Shown piece by piece: positions 26,179 through 36,357 of a DNA stretch of 64,000 bases (position 1 is its first letter; the number at the start of each line of letters is the position of its first letter). This stretch comes from Rutstroemia sp. NJR-2017a BVV2 (lineage: Eukaryota > Ascomycota > Leotiomycetes > Helotiales > Rutstroemiaceae), in NCBI GenBank assembly GCA_002946415.1, contig NJPS01000046.1, forward strand, positions 1,364,001-1,428,000, in the 5' to 3' direction. Position numbers and translations under genes: made by a program. The notes beneath the pieces were generated by a model. It did no database searches and was not told where the DNA came from. It saw nothing but the letters and a program-made list of their open reading frames with translations.

Positions 26179-26681
26179 TTAAATAATTCTCTTCTCGAGC
26201 TGCGGTTGATGGTGTCAGTAAACATATCCTGAATTTGAGGATTATGATGGGAATAGCGAGACGTACTCTCCATGGGTTGTTTAGCTCGAACCCGAGTGGT
26301 GCGGAGGGGTTGTCGGTTTGTCCTCGAAGGTATCCTGTCAGTCTCCTGTCACGGTCCATCACTGTTCTCGGGTCAGCATTGAATAATTTCGCTGCATTCG
26401 TAGGTATTACTTTGCTTTAAATCTGTTAGCTCTCCGTTCATCTTGAAATCAAACGATCAAGGTCGTAAATCACTCACTCTGTCCCAAGCATCTACCGAAT
26501 GCCTCGCCCTCTTTCCACCGTTCTGCATGTGTCTAATCTTGGATAAACCAGCTCCAGTGATGCCGAACATCTGCGATGCATCTCAGTAATTGTTTCGAGC
26601 AGAGAAATGTGAGATAGAGGTGGAGGTACGAACCGCAAGCATGATCCCATAGGGAAGAAGAGCCTCGAATGGAACTCCCAT
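26179..26681 (-). CDS. NDUFA1: Complex I subunit, NDUFA1/MWFE type
   Basis: A small accessory subunit in the membrane arm of mitochondrial NADH:ubiquinone oxidoreductase. Four exons on the minus strand close in frame: 26634-26681, 26474-26570, 26267-26361 and 26179-26199, giving 86 aa. The product begins MGVPFEALLPYGIMLAMFG, one N-terminal membrane span that doubles as the targeting signal, then TGAGLSK, NGGKRAR, DAWDR and MDRDRRLTG. The last block matches the ERDRR motif of the human subunit, and the end FELNNPWRLEKRII is typical of the fungal form. Exon 2 was extended four bases past a tempting GTGAGT donor, because only the next GT keeps the frame and restores the conserved MMDRDRR. The first donor is GTTCGT, a weak site. 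The last exon holds only six codons plus stop. The Yarrowia counterpart is called NIMM. Confidence 0.88.
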
Positions 26682-27365
26682 CGTGGCAATCGTAATCGAA
26701 CCTGTAATTTTTCCGTCAGCTGCGTACTATTAATTGAGCGGTCGTAAAAATAATCGCACCTTGTATTTGTAGTTGTTGACGTTGCAGCCAAAGTGAATCG
26801 ACCTCGCAAAGCACCGGAATTGATTGACGACGTTGGTTCTCGGTTTGCACCAAAGCTGGAGTGAAGTGATGACTAAGATTTAACAGGCGTACTCTGAACG
26901 GCGAGTTTGGGTATCGATGGGCAAGGAGGCAATATTACAAACCCACGAATGAGTATCAATTCAATTTAAGATTGATTTACGCGTCGCAAGGTCATATGAA
27001 TTGACATCTGTCGCATCCATTATTGTTCTTCGATGATTACGGATTAAAAAATCGCGTTCGCTGCAATTAATTGCAGCTTCCAACACCTGCGAAACCGCAA
27101 CGCCTCCAACAATTCAACGCGCAACGCTGCGCACGGTTTATACTATTCTCAGACTTTCCCACGCTCGTTACTTTATCAGAATCTGAGACTGCGACCACAT
27201 TCCATCTGCGAATTCATCACGTCGTCTGCAAGCTAGTGGGGCCCGAGGTCGACGTTTCTCCAGGAGGCGCTCCAACAAATACTGCCTGGAGGCTCTTGAA
27301 TATCTCGGATAAACAGCTTCACGCTCACATCAGTCACATCACGCATGAAAAGAAACACATAAGTC
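26682..27365. promoter_or_regulatory. Shared divergent promoter region
   Basis: The complex I subunit gene (minus) and the MYST acetyltransferase gene (plus) start 684 bases apart and diverge, so this interval must serve both. It contains a perfect 16-base palindrome at 27061-27076 and an AT-rich part around 26930-27060. Transcription starts cannot be placed from sequence alone. Confidence 0.6.
27061..27076. promoter_or_regulatory. Perfect 16-bp palindrome
   Basis: CTGCAATTAATTGCAG reads the same on both strands. It lies in the divergent promoter region, 289 bases before the acetyltransferase start. Such a dyad suits a homodimeric DNA-binding protein, but no known factor is assigned. Confidence 0.6.
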
Positions 27366-30300
27366 ATGTCGGCAGCGGCAGCGGTGCTCATGGAGGAAGA
27401 GCTACAACAAAGCATGGTCACCTCCGAGGACGATGGCGAATTTGAGGAAGATGATGATTTGGTGCCCGACATCATAGCTGAGAGCGCACATGCACACGCT
27501 GCAGAAACCCAATTACAAAATGGAATCATGGCAGAACAAAGTGAGTCGGATGAGGAAATGGAGGGCGCGGAGGACGAGGGAGAGATGATCACAGATGACG
27601 ACGAGGAAGGAGCATCTGATGGGTTGGAGCAGATGGACGAAGATGATCATGAAGTTCATGAGGACCATGGACTGGAAAATGACGAGGATGAAGACGAGGA
27701 AGAAGATGACGATGCAGAGGGCGTTGGAGCTGTCAAGATACAGCCAGGATTGGAAGAAGATGACGATGATGAAGACGCGGAATCTGGCTCAGAGGACGAT
27801 GTTAGCTCTGCCAGTATTGGCGACGATGAGTCCAAAGAATCTAGTGATGTTGAAGGACCGCAGTGGGAATCCAACGGCGAGGATGAAGACGAGGAAGAAG
27901 TCGAAGTTGCAAATCCGAATCGTTGCATGTAAGTTTCCTGTTTTCCCCTACAAATATCCAATCGCTAATAATTGCATCTAGATTCTGTCAACAAGACGAA
28001 GAAAATGATCCTAGTGAAGAATTCGAACTTTATTTGGCTTGTGAGATGTGTGGAGACAACGGTAATGTTGACCCAGTAAAGATTTATCATCGGCAAGGCT
28101 GACGAGGCTGTAGCGCATCGGCAATGCGCCCGAGATTCGGGTGCGCTCAAATCCGAAGAAGGTATTTACTTACTCAGATATGCAGGAATAATGCAGCTAA
28201 TTATTGTGTAATAGAAGCGGAAAAATGGTATTGCCCAGAATGTCACGAGCACGAGCTAGTGCCTGGCGATTCAAATGAGGACACAAATATGAATGAGGAA
28301 GTTGAAAACGAAGTAGAGAAGGAAGAGGAAGAATCAGTTGAGACAACCGGGAGAAGGATCTCACGGGATCGAGTACCTGGAGATTTGCTACCCCCAAGGC
28401 GTGGTGCTATAAAGTCTGATTCTCATTCTGTCTTTGAACAATTAATTGCTCCCGAGGACCCTTTGGATGGATCTCGATTATTACGCAAACGAAAGACCTC
28501 CTCAGTAGATGCTGATGCGGAGGATGCAACGGCGACAAGAAAAAAAACTCGGGAGAAAGACAGTCTTTCAAATCACTCGAAGCAGCATTCTACTGACGAA
28601 CGAGTAAATGATGCACACAATACACACGAGGATGCCACGACTAGCCTTGACAATGAAGTCTTAGCCAATGGCAATAAGAGCAGTAAGAAGACGGATGAAC
28701 CTGCAAGTCCGCGTGCTTCAAGGTCACTCCGTCCAAAATCAGCATCGAATACGTATGTTAACACTCTTGACAAGTCTCCTGGCGTTTTTAAAATCTCAAT
28801 ACGCATCGATCCTACGTTACTACAGGAAATTGTTTCTCGGACTCCTAAACCGCGGAAGAAACGCGCTCGTGGTGTGCCGAAGGCGCGAGCTGCAGCCACT
28901 TCTACGGCTGTTGTTAGCTCCAGCTACTCTCAGCCTTTCTATACAATTCATGAAAAGGAAATAGATGAGCTGAAATCAAAACCTTATGGCGGCATATTGA
29001 GTGAGGCGGAAGCTGACACGAGCGCCACGTTTCCAAAGGTGGATCATCGACGTCAATTTGATGATGCTCGTCAAAAGGCAGAAGAAGACTGGAAGGCAAG
29101 AGCAGCAGCCGCTGCTGAAGCTGCGGCGAGAGCAGGATTGAAGAAGGCACGCAAGGTTTCTGGACCAGCAAGTCAGATAGAATATATCGATTTTGGTCAA
29201 TACCAGATCGACATATGGTATGCTGCTCCTTACCCTGAAGAGTACAGCAGGAACAAGGCTCTATTTATCTGTGAGTTTTGTCTGAAGTACATGGAGTCTG
29301 AAATAGTCGCATGGCGACACAAAACGAAGTGTCCGTGGAAGCACCCTCCTGGAGACGAGATCTACCGAGATGGAAAGATTATGATTTTTGAGGTGGATGG
29401 ACGTAAGAACCCACTCTACTGCCAGAATCTCTGTCTTCTTGCCAAGCTCTTCCTCGGCTCGAAAACTCTTTATTACGATGTCGAGCCATTTCTCTTCTAT
29501 GTCATGACAGAATATGATGAGTTGGGTTGTCACTTTGTGGGTTATTTCTCCAAGGAGAAGCGACCTAGCAGTCTTAATAATGTTTCGTGCATTCTTGTAC
29601 TTCCAATACACCAGAGGAAAGGTTATGGCCACCTCCTCATTGACTTCTCATATCTTCTCACCAGAGTTGAGAAGAAGACTGGTTCTCCAGAGAAACCACT
29701 TTCGGATATGGGCTTGGTCTCATATCGCAATTACTGGCGACTTGTCCTTTGCTACTACCTTCAAAAGTTTAACCCATCCGATCGTATCCCAAGCATTAAG
29801 ACTATTTCCGACGACATGGGTTTGACACCAGACGATGTCATTTCGGCACTTGATGCTATGGGTACGCTCATTCGCGATCCGATCTCCGGCACTTATGCTA
29901 TGAAATTGAGGCCAGAGTATTACAAGGACGTCATTAAACATCATGAAGCGAAAGGATATGCCAAACTCAATCCAAAGGGCTTGGTATGGACACCATTCGT
30001 CATGGGTAGAGGCAACGCATCCGCTTTTGATCACGCACCACCACTTAATGCTGTTGCGCCTCGCGAAGACGATGAAGACGAAGTGCCAAGCATTGAAGGT
30101 GTATCAACCACGAGTAACCGGGATATTCCTATCAATGGCACCATGAATGGAGATACAGAAGAGATGACAGAATCACTGGGCAAAATGACTACCGGAAAGA
30201 GTGACCTCGTCAGAGCCGTTAGTTCCGAAGGAAGTGTTGGAAAGTCCGCAATGTCACAAAAGCTCAATGGGAACTCTAAGAAATCCTACTACGATCTTGC

Positions 30301-31030
30301 AGCCTCAATACCAGCTGTAAGATTTGTGGTATATCCTCCTTTGCCGGGCACTCGTACTCGAACTGCTCCCCGTCTGCCAATGCCACGACCTTCTCCTCGA
30401 GCAAGAAGTTCTCTTTCCTCCTCAGTTAGTCGACCAAAGCCTCGCCGTTCCTCAAATGTATCTGTTCGTCGCGCGTCTTCCACGTCTGCTTCAAAAGCGC
30501 GTAGCGCAGCACGTAGGAAGAGTGGAGGCACTGGGCGTGGTCCCGGTAGGTGGCCGAAAGGTACTAAGAAGAGTGATTTTGGAAACGCGGACAGTGGACC
30601 TGGTTTACCACCGCGATTGTTGAAGCAAAGAAGCAAGCTAGGAAATGAGGTCTTGCTTGGAGACGAAGAGGATGATGAAGAGGGAATGGAGGACGAGAAC
30701 AAGAGTGCAAGCCTCGATCACGATCAAGAAGATGAATCGGCAATTTACGACACTCCTGCACCTAGGTCGAGGAGAGAACGAGATATCTCACGGAAAGGTT
30801 TGGGAATGGGCAAACCACTTCTTTTGGGCAAGGGGAAAGGCAAGGGTATGGGGACCGGAAAAGGCAAAAGCGTACTGGTCGATGCGGAGGGTGACCAAGA
30901 AATGACAGATGCACCCGCGGAAGCAGGAAGTGATGAAAATGTGGGTGCGGATGGGACCGTTGCAGACCTGGGCAAAGAAGCTCAGAGCGCAGACGGGGAT
31001 ATTGATGCTGAGGGGGAGGAAGAAATTTAA
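27366..31030 (+). CDS. MYST-family histone acetyltransferase with PHD finger
   Basis: A nuclear enzyme that transfers acetyl from acetyl-CoA to histone lysines; the architecture points to the Sas3/KAT6-like branch (H3 acetylation, NuA3-type complex). Exons 27366-27928, 27982-28061, 28114-28161 and 28215-31030 give about 1168 aa. Residues 20-180 are extremely acidic. A C4HC3 PHD finger spans about 187-240 (CIFC, CEMC, HRQC, CPEC) and is split over all four exons. The MYST domain runs from about 557 to 780: a C2HC zinc finger (CEFC, HKTKC), the catalytic Cys in NVSCILVLP (near 689), the acetyl-CoA loop QRKGYG (near 697) and the general-base Glu in GSPEKPLSD (near 723). All key residues are present. 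The C-terminal 300 residues are Ser/Arg-rich, then acidic, with a GKGKGKGMGTGKGK run. It is divergent from the complex I subunit gene. Confidence 0.93.
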
Positions 31031-32678
31031 TGCTGGAGAAATGAGCTGATGGGATTGGAACATAGGGATAGCTAGGGTATTAAGCGACGAAAGGCGTTTG
31101 AGGATCTTCATGAACAATTAACCCGTCGGCTAAGATGGCTGGCTTCTGCTCATCGTATGTAAGGCGTCTTTGGGGAGGAATATGTGTGCGACTTCTTGTA
31201 ATTATTCTTGTAACAACAGCATCGAACAGTTTCTTTTAGGTTGATACCATCAAAATGGACTGCTTTAGTTTTTGATCACTTAACTTTCTTTACCTTGCAT
31301 TTCTTCGGATAACCGGCCTGTGATTATGTGTACAAACGTTCCTACGGTTTCAGGCTAGGGGCTACTTCCTTAACTATGCACTGAAGTTGTGATGATGGCC
31401 CCGACCTTCGCCTACGAATGGACTCCAGTGTTATGTGATGGAAGTCATTTGGAGACCTGGAGTGGATTATGGAGAAAAGCACCCTACGATATTCTAGTCA
31501 TACGATAAGGGAGTTATATTGAATGATTCAAGAGCAGCTGTGACCATCTCAGTAACAAAGTTGTAGATAAACGTTTATGCTTCTTCCAAAGGTAAAATTT
31601 ACAACATCGGTTCCCCTTGCATCTTGCTTGAAATTATCCGATATCACCAGCCGTTATGTCCATGCCCACCACATGGGTACCAGGATAGTAAGGACGAGAG
31701 GCAAGAATAGTCGGCAGAGGATGTTCTGTTTGAGCATTGCGCGATTTGGTCCTCGGCATGAATCCCATGCAATTGCTCTGCTCCAACCGCAGAACTTGGG
31801 ACGGCGATAGTTCGGGTTATTGTTTGATCGCGGCAGGGCTGCGGCTTACCGAATAGGGATATCCTCGAGCCTCGACCCCCACCTAGATCAAACATCACAC
31901 TGGCCAGGTGAAACTGCAGAGAACAAAATCACGATATTTTGCTTCCTTTCGCGCAGCATTCTCTTGGCGCTTGTGTCAACTTCGACCTTTGTGTCTGTTC
32001 GTGCCGCTGGCCTGGTCTGATCATTCGCGAAGAGGAAATGGTCCCATCGGTTCTTGGCAGCGGGTCAAACGTCTTGGATTTTGTCCTTCGAGCTCACTTT
32101 GCACCTCTTGTTCAGCAGATTGGAAATTGTTATCCTGGTTTCTTGTATCAAGTCCTTCGCTCAGGAGGCTCTTGTATCTATTGTTGGCACTCAAGCGGGT
32201 GTGCACGGCAGTCAAGAAATGCCATCTGAAGAATGTCATACGACGAATCGGTGTGCATGCATTAGATGACGACTATGGCTTGTTTCTGAAATCGTTTTCA
32301 AAGAGTGGAAACGATTCCTATCTTGTGCTGTGTACGCTGCCAATACCTCGACCTAAGTGGCAGGAGGTAACAATTATCTAGGCTCCACAATTGCGTGCAA
32401 CAGATGTTGTAGGAGAAACGCATTGTTCTGAGAAGGAGGCAATAATGTTGACGGCCCTTGATATCACGGAAATGATATTAGCTCATTGAGCTTTTAAAAG
32501 CTTGAGGATTTCTTTCCCTCAAATCGTCCGTACATCCATTCCACTATTTGCATTTGTGTTTACAGTCCTTTTCTAACTTTCCTTTTCGTAACTTCTAAAG
32601 AGGATCCGGGTGATTCTTCCATTCTCTATATTACATTCTTTCACTAGTGCAGTGCACGTTATTTACCTATCCTTCAAT
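31031..32678. other. Intergenic region before the Egh16-like gene
   Basis: No supported gene. Overlapping frames at 31908-32381 and 31939-32229 are not family-like and compete with each other. The right end should contain the promoter of the secreted-protein gene. Confidence 0.5.
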
Positions 32679-33818
32679 ATGTATACTTCTATTTTCACCT
32701 GCGCGGCATTGTTGTCCGTCGCTCACGCCCACGGTGTTATCCTTGCCGCTCAAGGTATTGCAGGGTCTCCAGCCAGTGTTGGCTTTAAAGGTATGGGTTC
32801 TTGCTTCGCTCCATACTCGGCTTGTATCTAACCCCAGATAGTGGACGATGCTATTGCAAGAAACTGCACCGGAATCAGTCCATGTCAACAAGACACAACC
32901 ATCATCCGCGACTCGGAGATCACAGCCAACATCGTCAACGAATGTGGACGCACAGAACTCAGCGGAAACATCGACGTCGGAGAGAACACCGAGAATGCAC
33001 TCGCTGCTAATAAGGTTACTATGGTCAAGGCCGGCACGAAAATGACTGTAACAATCCACCAAGTCAACGCTGATGGAGCTGGTCCTTACACTTGCGACCT
33101 CGACGAAACCAGTAAGTACCATGTCCTTCATTTCATCCCTATTCATCCGATCTATTCCATATACTAACACCACCCAGGCAACGCTGGTATAATTTCCCAA
33201 AACCTCAGCGTCACCAACAACGTCCCCGGTGTGAACGGTCTCTCGCAAGCCAAAACCCAAGACTTCAACATCACCGTCCAAATGCCCGACAAGCTTGCCT
33301 GCACCGGTGGTAAGCATCCATATCCCGCCTCCTTAACACAAACAAGAAGCTAACATCACCCCCTCTAGCCTCCACAGGCAACATCTGCACCGTCCGCTGC
33401 CGTAACAACGCCGTCGCCGGTCCTTTCGGCGGTTGTTTCCCCGTAATGCAAATGGACGTCGCCGCCACAAACAACAGCGCGAACCAAATCACCACATCTC
33501 AAACTCTCGCCGCAATCGACGCCCAGGTGCAACAAAACAACATCGATCTCCCTGTGGCTATTGCCGCGAATCAGAACGCGGGTGCCGCCGAGCAAGGATT
33601 TGCTGCTGCGAATGGTATGTCTCTCTCTACTTGTATAATATCACCAGAACCTCCTAGCTAACTCATGCAAACCAGCTCTCCTCAAAGAATCCGTAACCTC
33701 CAAAGCCTCACCCGTGCAAACCCTCGCCGTAGCCAACATCAACGGCGCCGGTGCAGCTGCCGCCGCCACCTCCTCCTCCTCATCCGCAGCCGCAAAAGCC
33801 ACCGCCGCAGCCGCGAAA

Positions 33819-33849
<31 letters not shown>

Positions 33850-34010
33850 CCAAAGGAAACGGAAACGGCAACGGAAATGCCAAAGCCAACGGCAATGGCA
33901 ACGGCAACGGCAACAGACAAAACAACAACCAAGCCCGCGCTCCCGGTCTGAGTTTAAAATGGGCGAGTCGATTGTTCGCTGCGGATACGTGGGAGGAGCC
34001 TACGAACTAG
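32679..34010 (+). CDS. Egh16-like secreted protein (DUF3129/Gas1 family)
   Basis: Secreted proteins of this family are expressed at early infection stages or in appressoria of several plant and insect fungi; the biochemical function is not established. Five exons close in frame: 32679-32790, 32842-33111, 33178-33309, 33369-33614 and 33676-34010, giving 364 aa. A signal peptide of about 17 residues ends Ala-His-Ala, so the mature protein should start His-Gly-Val-Ile. Family blocks follow: VDDAIARNCTG, QQDTTIIRD, NECGRTEL, IHQVNADGAGPYTCDLDE, NICTVRCRN and AGPFGGC, with eight cysteines likely in disulfides. The C-terminal 90 residues change to Ala/Ser and then a Gly-Asn repeat (33824-33920), ending in a charged tail. 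The family domain is complete; the tail is unusual. A second possible acceptor at exon 4 would drop three residues (Ala-Ser-Thr). Confidence 0.92.
33824..33920 (+). repeat. Coding (GGCAAC)n-type repeat, Gly-Asn tail
   Basis: Imperfect hexanucleotide units (GGCAAC, GGAAAC, GGCAAT) with Ala-Lys interruptions encode about 16 Gly-Asn pairs inside the last exon of the Egh16-like gene. Six-base units keep the frame, so copy number can vary between strains without destroying the protein. Confidence 0.9.
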
Positions 34011-35016
34011 ATTGCGGAGTGGTTTGATAGATCGGGATGGGTCAACGGAATGGAAATGGGGAATGTGTATAATGTATATAAGTTACAGTGGCTAGATATG
34101 GGTGGATAGATAGATGCATAAATGGAGAGAGAGATAGATGGGAGATATATACCAATGATGTTTTTTTTAAAGAGGAGTAGTAGCAGTGCGAGTAGGAAAG
34201 AGAAAAATGAAAAAAAAAAAAAACAAACAAATAAATGAACATAGACAACACAACACTGCTAAATCTAAGGGGTTGAGGTGAAAGTGCTGTGATTGTAGGA
34301 TATGTTTTCAAGTAATATACAGCTTTCCAGTAATATATAGCTTTCAAGCAATGTACAGTGTAGCAAGAAGATGCCGTCATCCATCTCCCTTCTCCTTGCC
34401 TTCGGAGTGGGAAAGAATATACACATGCACACGAACACGCAGATCATTAGACAGATGCAAGATCTTGGATTTGAGAGGAGACATGATATTTATATCTATA
34501 TACACCATAATCCTACCCATCTCCCCCCTTTCCCCCTTCCCCTCCGCCCTCTACCTCTTCACCTAAACCCTTCCCTCACACCATATCCCGCTTCGACACA
34601 ACCATTGAACTCTTATCTGATGATTTTATGCTCCAAACCCCCACAAACAGCATGTCAGCCATCATGCCCAAGAAAGCAAAGCATAGTAGAAAGAAGAAAA
34701 AAGAAAGCTGAAAAAAGATTTTTAAAAAGACGTTTTTGTTAATGCCCACCTTCCAATCTCCCTAGAGCGCAAAAGAAAATGGGAAGTGAAAAGAAGTAAA
34801 ATGAAGAAAGTTGCCGAGGCATGCGTCAATTAATCAATCAATCAATCCACAAAAAATCGTAGTCATAGACAACCATGCCCATGCATCCATCAAGCCATGA
34901 AAATATGACACAAACGGTAACTAGACTCCTCCCACCAGTCCGCCCATCCATACATCCAAAAAACGAACAAACCATAAGCAATCAATCCCTTAACTGCAGA
35001 CCCAGTCGCTAGCCAT
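34011..35016. other. Intergenic region between two converging genes
   Basis: No gene. Both neighbours end toward this stretch. It contains A/T-rich tracts (for example a long A run near 34208-34223) and a pyrimidine-rich segment near 34515-34560, as expected for two 3 prime ends. Confidence 0.55.
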
Positions 35017-36357
35017 CTACATAATAATAGCCGGAACATCCACATTAGCCTTAATGCTCTTATGCGGAAGAATGCTACCGCCATTGACGTAGATCTCATC
35101 GCCAATTGTAACATCATCACCCAATACACTGACGTTTTCCAAACGGGCCCATTTTCCTACCGTCGAGTTCCAGCCTACAATGGTGCTCTTGACCCAAGCG
35201 TGGTCCTTGACTTTGCAGCCTTCGAGGAGAACACAGCGTTGGAGACGAACACCATCGCCGACAATGACGTTAGGACCAATTGTTACGTTGGGACCGATGC
35301 GGCAGTTCTTGCCGATTTTGGCGGAGGGGTCAATCAAGACGTTGCCGCCGTGGACGTAGGGGGTGTTGGGTGGAGTGAGGAGCTTGGAGCCCTTCTTTGT
35401 GAGGGAGGAAAGATAGAGACATGTTCCGGTAAGGAAATCTTTGGGTTGTCCAACATCCATCCAGAATCCTTCCAAATCGAATGAATGTAATTGACCATCT
35501 GCGCAGATAGCAGGGAAAGTCTCTTGTTCGATAGAAGTGGGGCGGAGATCGATACGCTTGAGGACACTTGGGTTTAAGATGTAGATACCAGCGTTGATAC
35601 GGTTTCCAACAAACTCGACTGGCTTTTCGACGAATCGGTCGATTCTGGATGGGTGGTTGGGCTTGTGTACAACTACACCGTATTTTGAGGGTTCTTCGAC
35701 TTTGGTAACAACGATGGTACCTTCGTCGCCGTGGGCCTTGTGGAAAGCGGCCAGATCTGCGAAGGGGTATTCGCAGATAACATCTGAGTTCAGAACGAAG
35801 AAAGGAGCGTCGTCTTTTCCGAGAATCTCTTCTGCGAGTTTAAGAGGTCCGGCTGTGCCTAATGGTTCGGATTCGATCGAGAATGTAATCTTTACGTTGA
35901 ATCTTTCTTCGTACTGTGTGCCTGCATTAATTTCTGCCGTGCAACGCAATGGGCTTGCTTGGGTTGTAGTCAATCATACCTCAGCCAAGTACTTTTCCAT
36001 AACCTCTGGACGGTAATTTACGGCCAACACGATATCTGTAACTCCAGCCTCTGCCAAAGCCTCAACCTGGTGTAGAATCATACGCTTGTTGCCGAACTCA
36101 ACCAAAGGCTTGGGAAGGGTGAGAGTCTGCGTAATCGTCAGTCGATGGACAAAGGATCAGGGAAAGTCGTGCGGATCTGCGAGACCGCCAGATTGCTGTC
36201 GAGAATCTTGGGAGGATATGGGGTAACATACGAGTGGTCGTAGACGGGTGCCAAAGCCACCGACGAGAATGAGAGCTGTTCAGAAAGTTAGCCAAATATA
36301 CACCTCGAGATGGATCTGAGGCAGTTCGCAGACCACCGCGCACAACTTACCCTTCAT
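35017..36357 (-). CDS. mpg1: GDP-mannose pyrophosphorylase (mannose-1-phosphate guanylyltransferase)
   Basis: A cytosolic enzyme making GDP-mannose from mannose-1-phosphate and GTP, the donor for protein glycosylation, GPI anchors and cell-wall mannan. Exons on the minus strand: 36351-36357, 36232-36275, 35980-36126 and 35017-35913, giving 364 aa, the standard length. The first coding exon is only seven bases (ATG, AAG and one G). The nucleotide-binding signature [21 protein letters not shown] at residues 8-28 is complete. A middle part has [12 protein letters not shown], the metal-binding region, and [19 protein letters not shown]. From about residue 250 hexapeptide repeats form a left-handed beta helix ([19 protein letters not shown]), and the product ends PAIIM. 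The yeast homologue is PSA1/VIG9. The intron at 35914-35979 stays open in frame, so an unspliced reading would add a false N-terminus. Confidence 0.96.

Noticed and set aside
33369..33378. Alternative acceptor nine bases later at exon 4 of the Egh16-like gene
   Set aside because: Both keep the frame; the upstream site keeps ASTGN before ICTVRC, which I believe matches the family better, so it was preferred without proof.
33641..33928. Antisense frame rich in Pro-Leu opposite the Egh16-like gene
   Set aside because: It is the complement of the Gly-Asn coding repeat and lies fully within a well-supported gene on the other strand.
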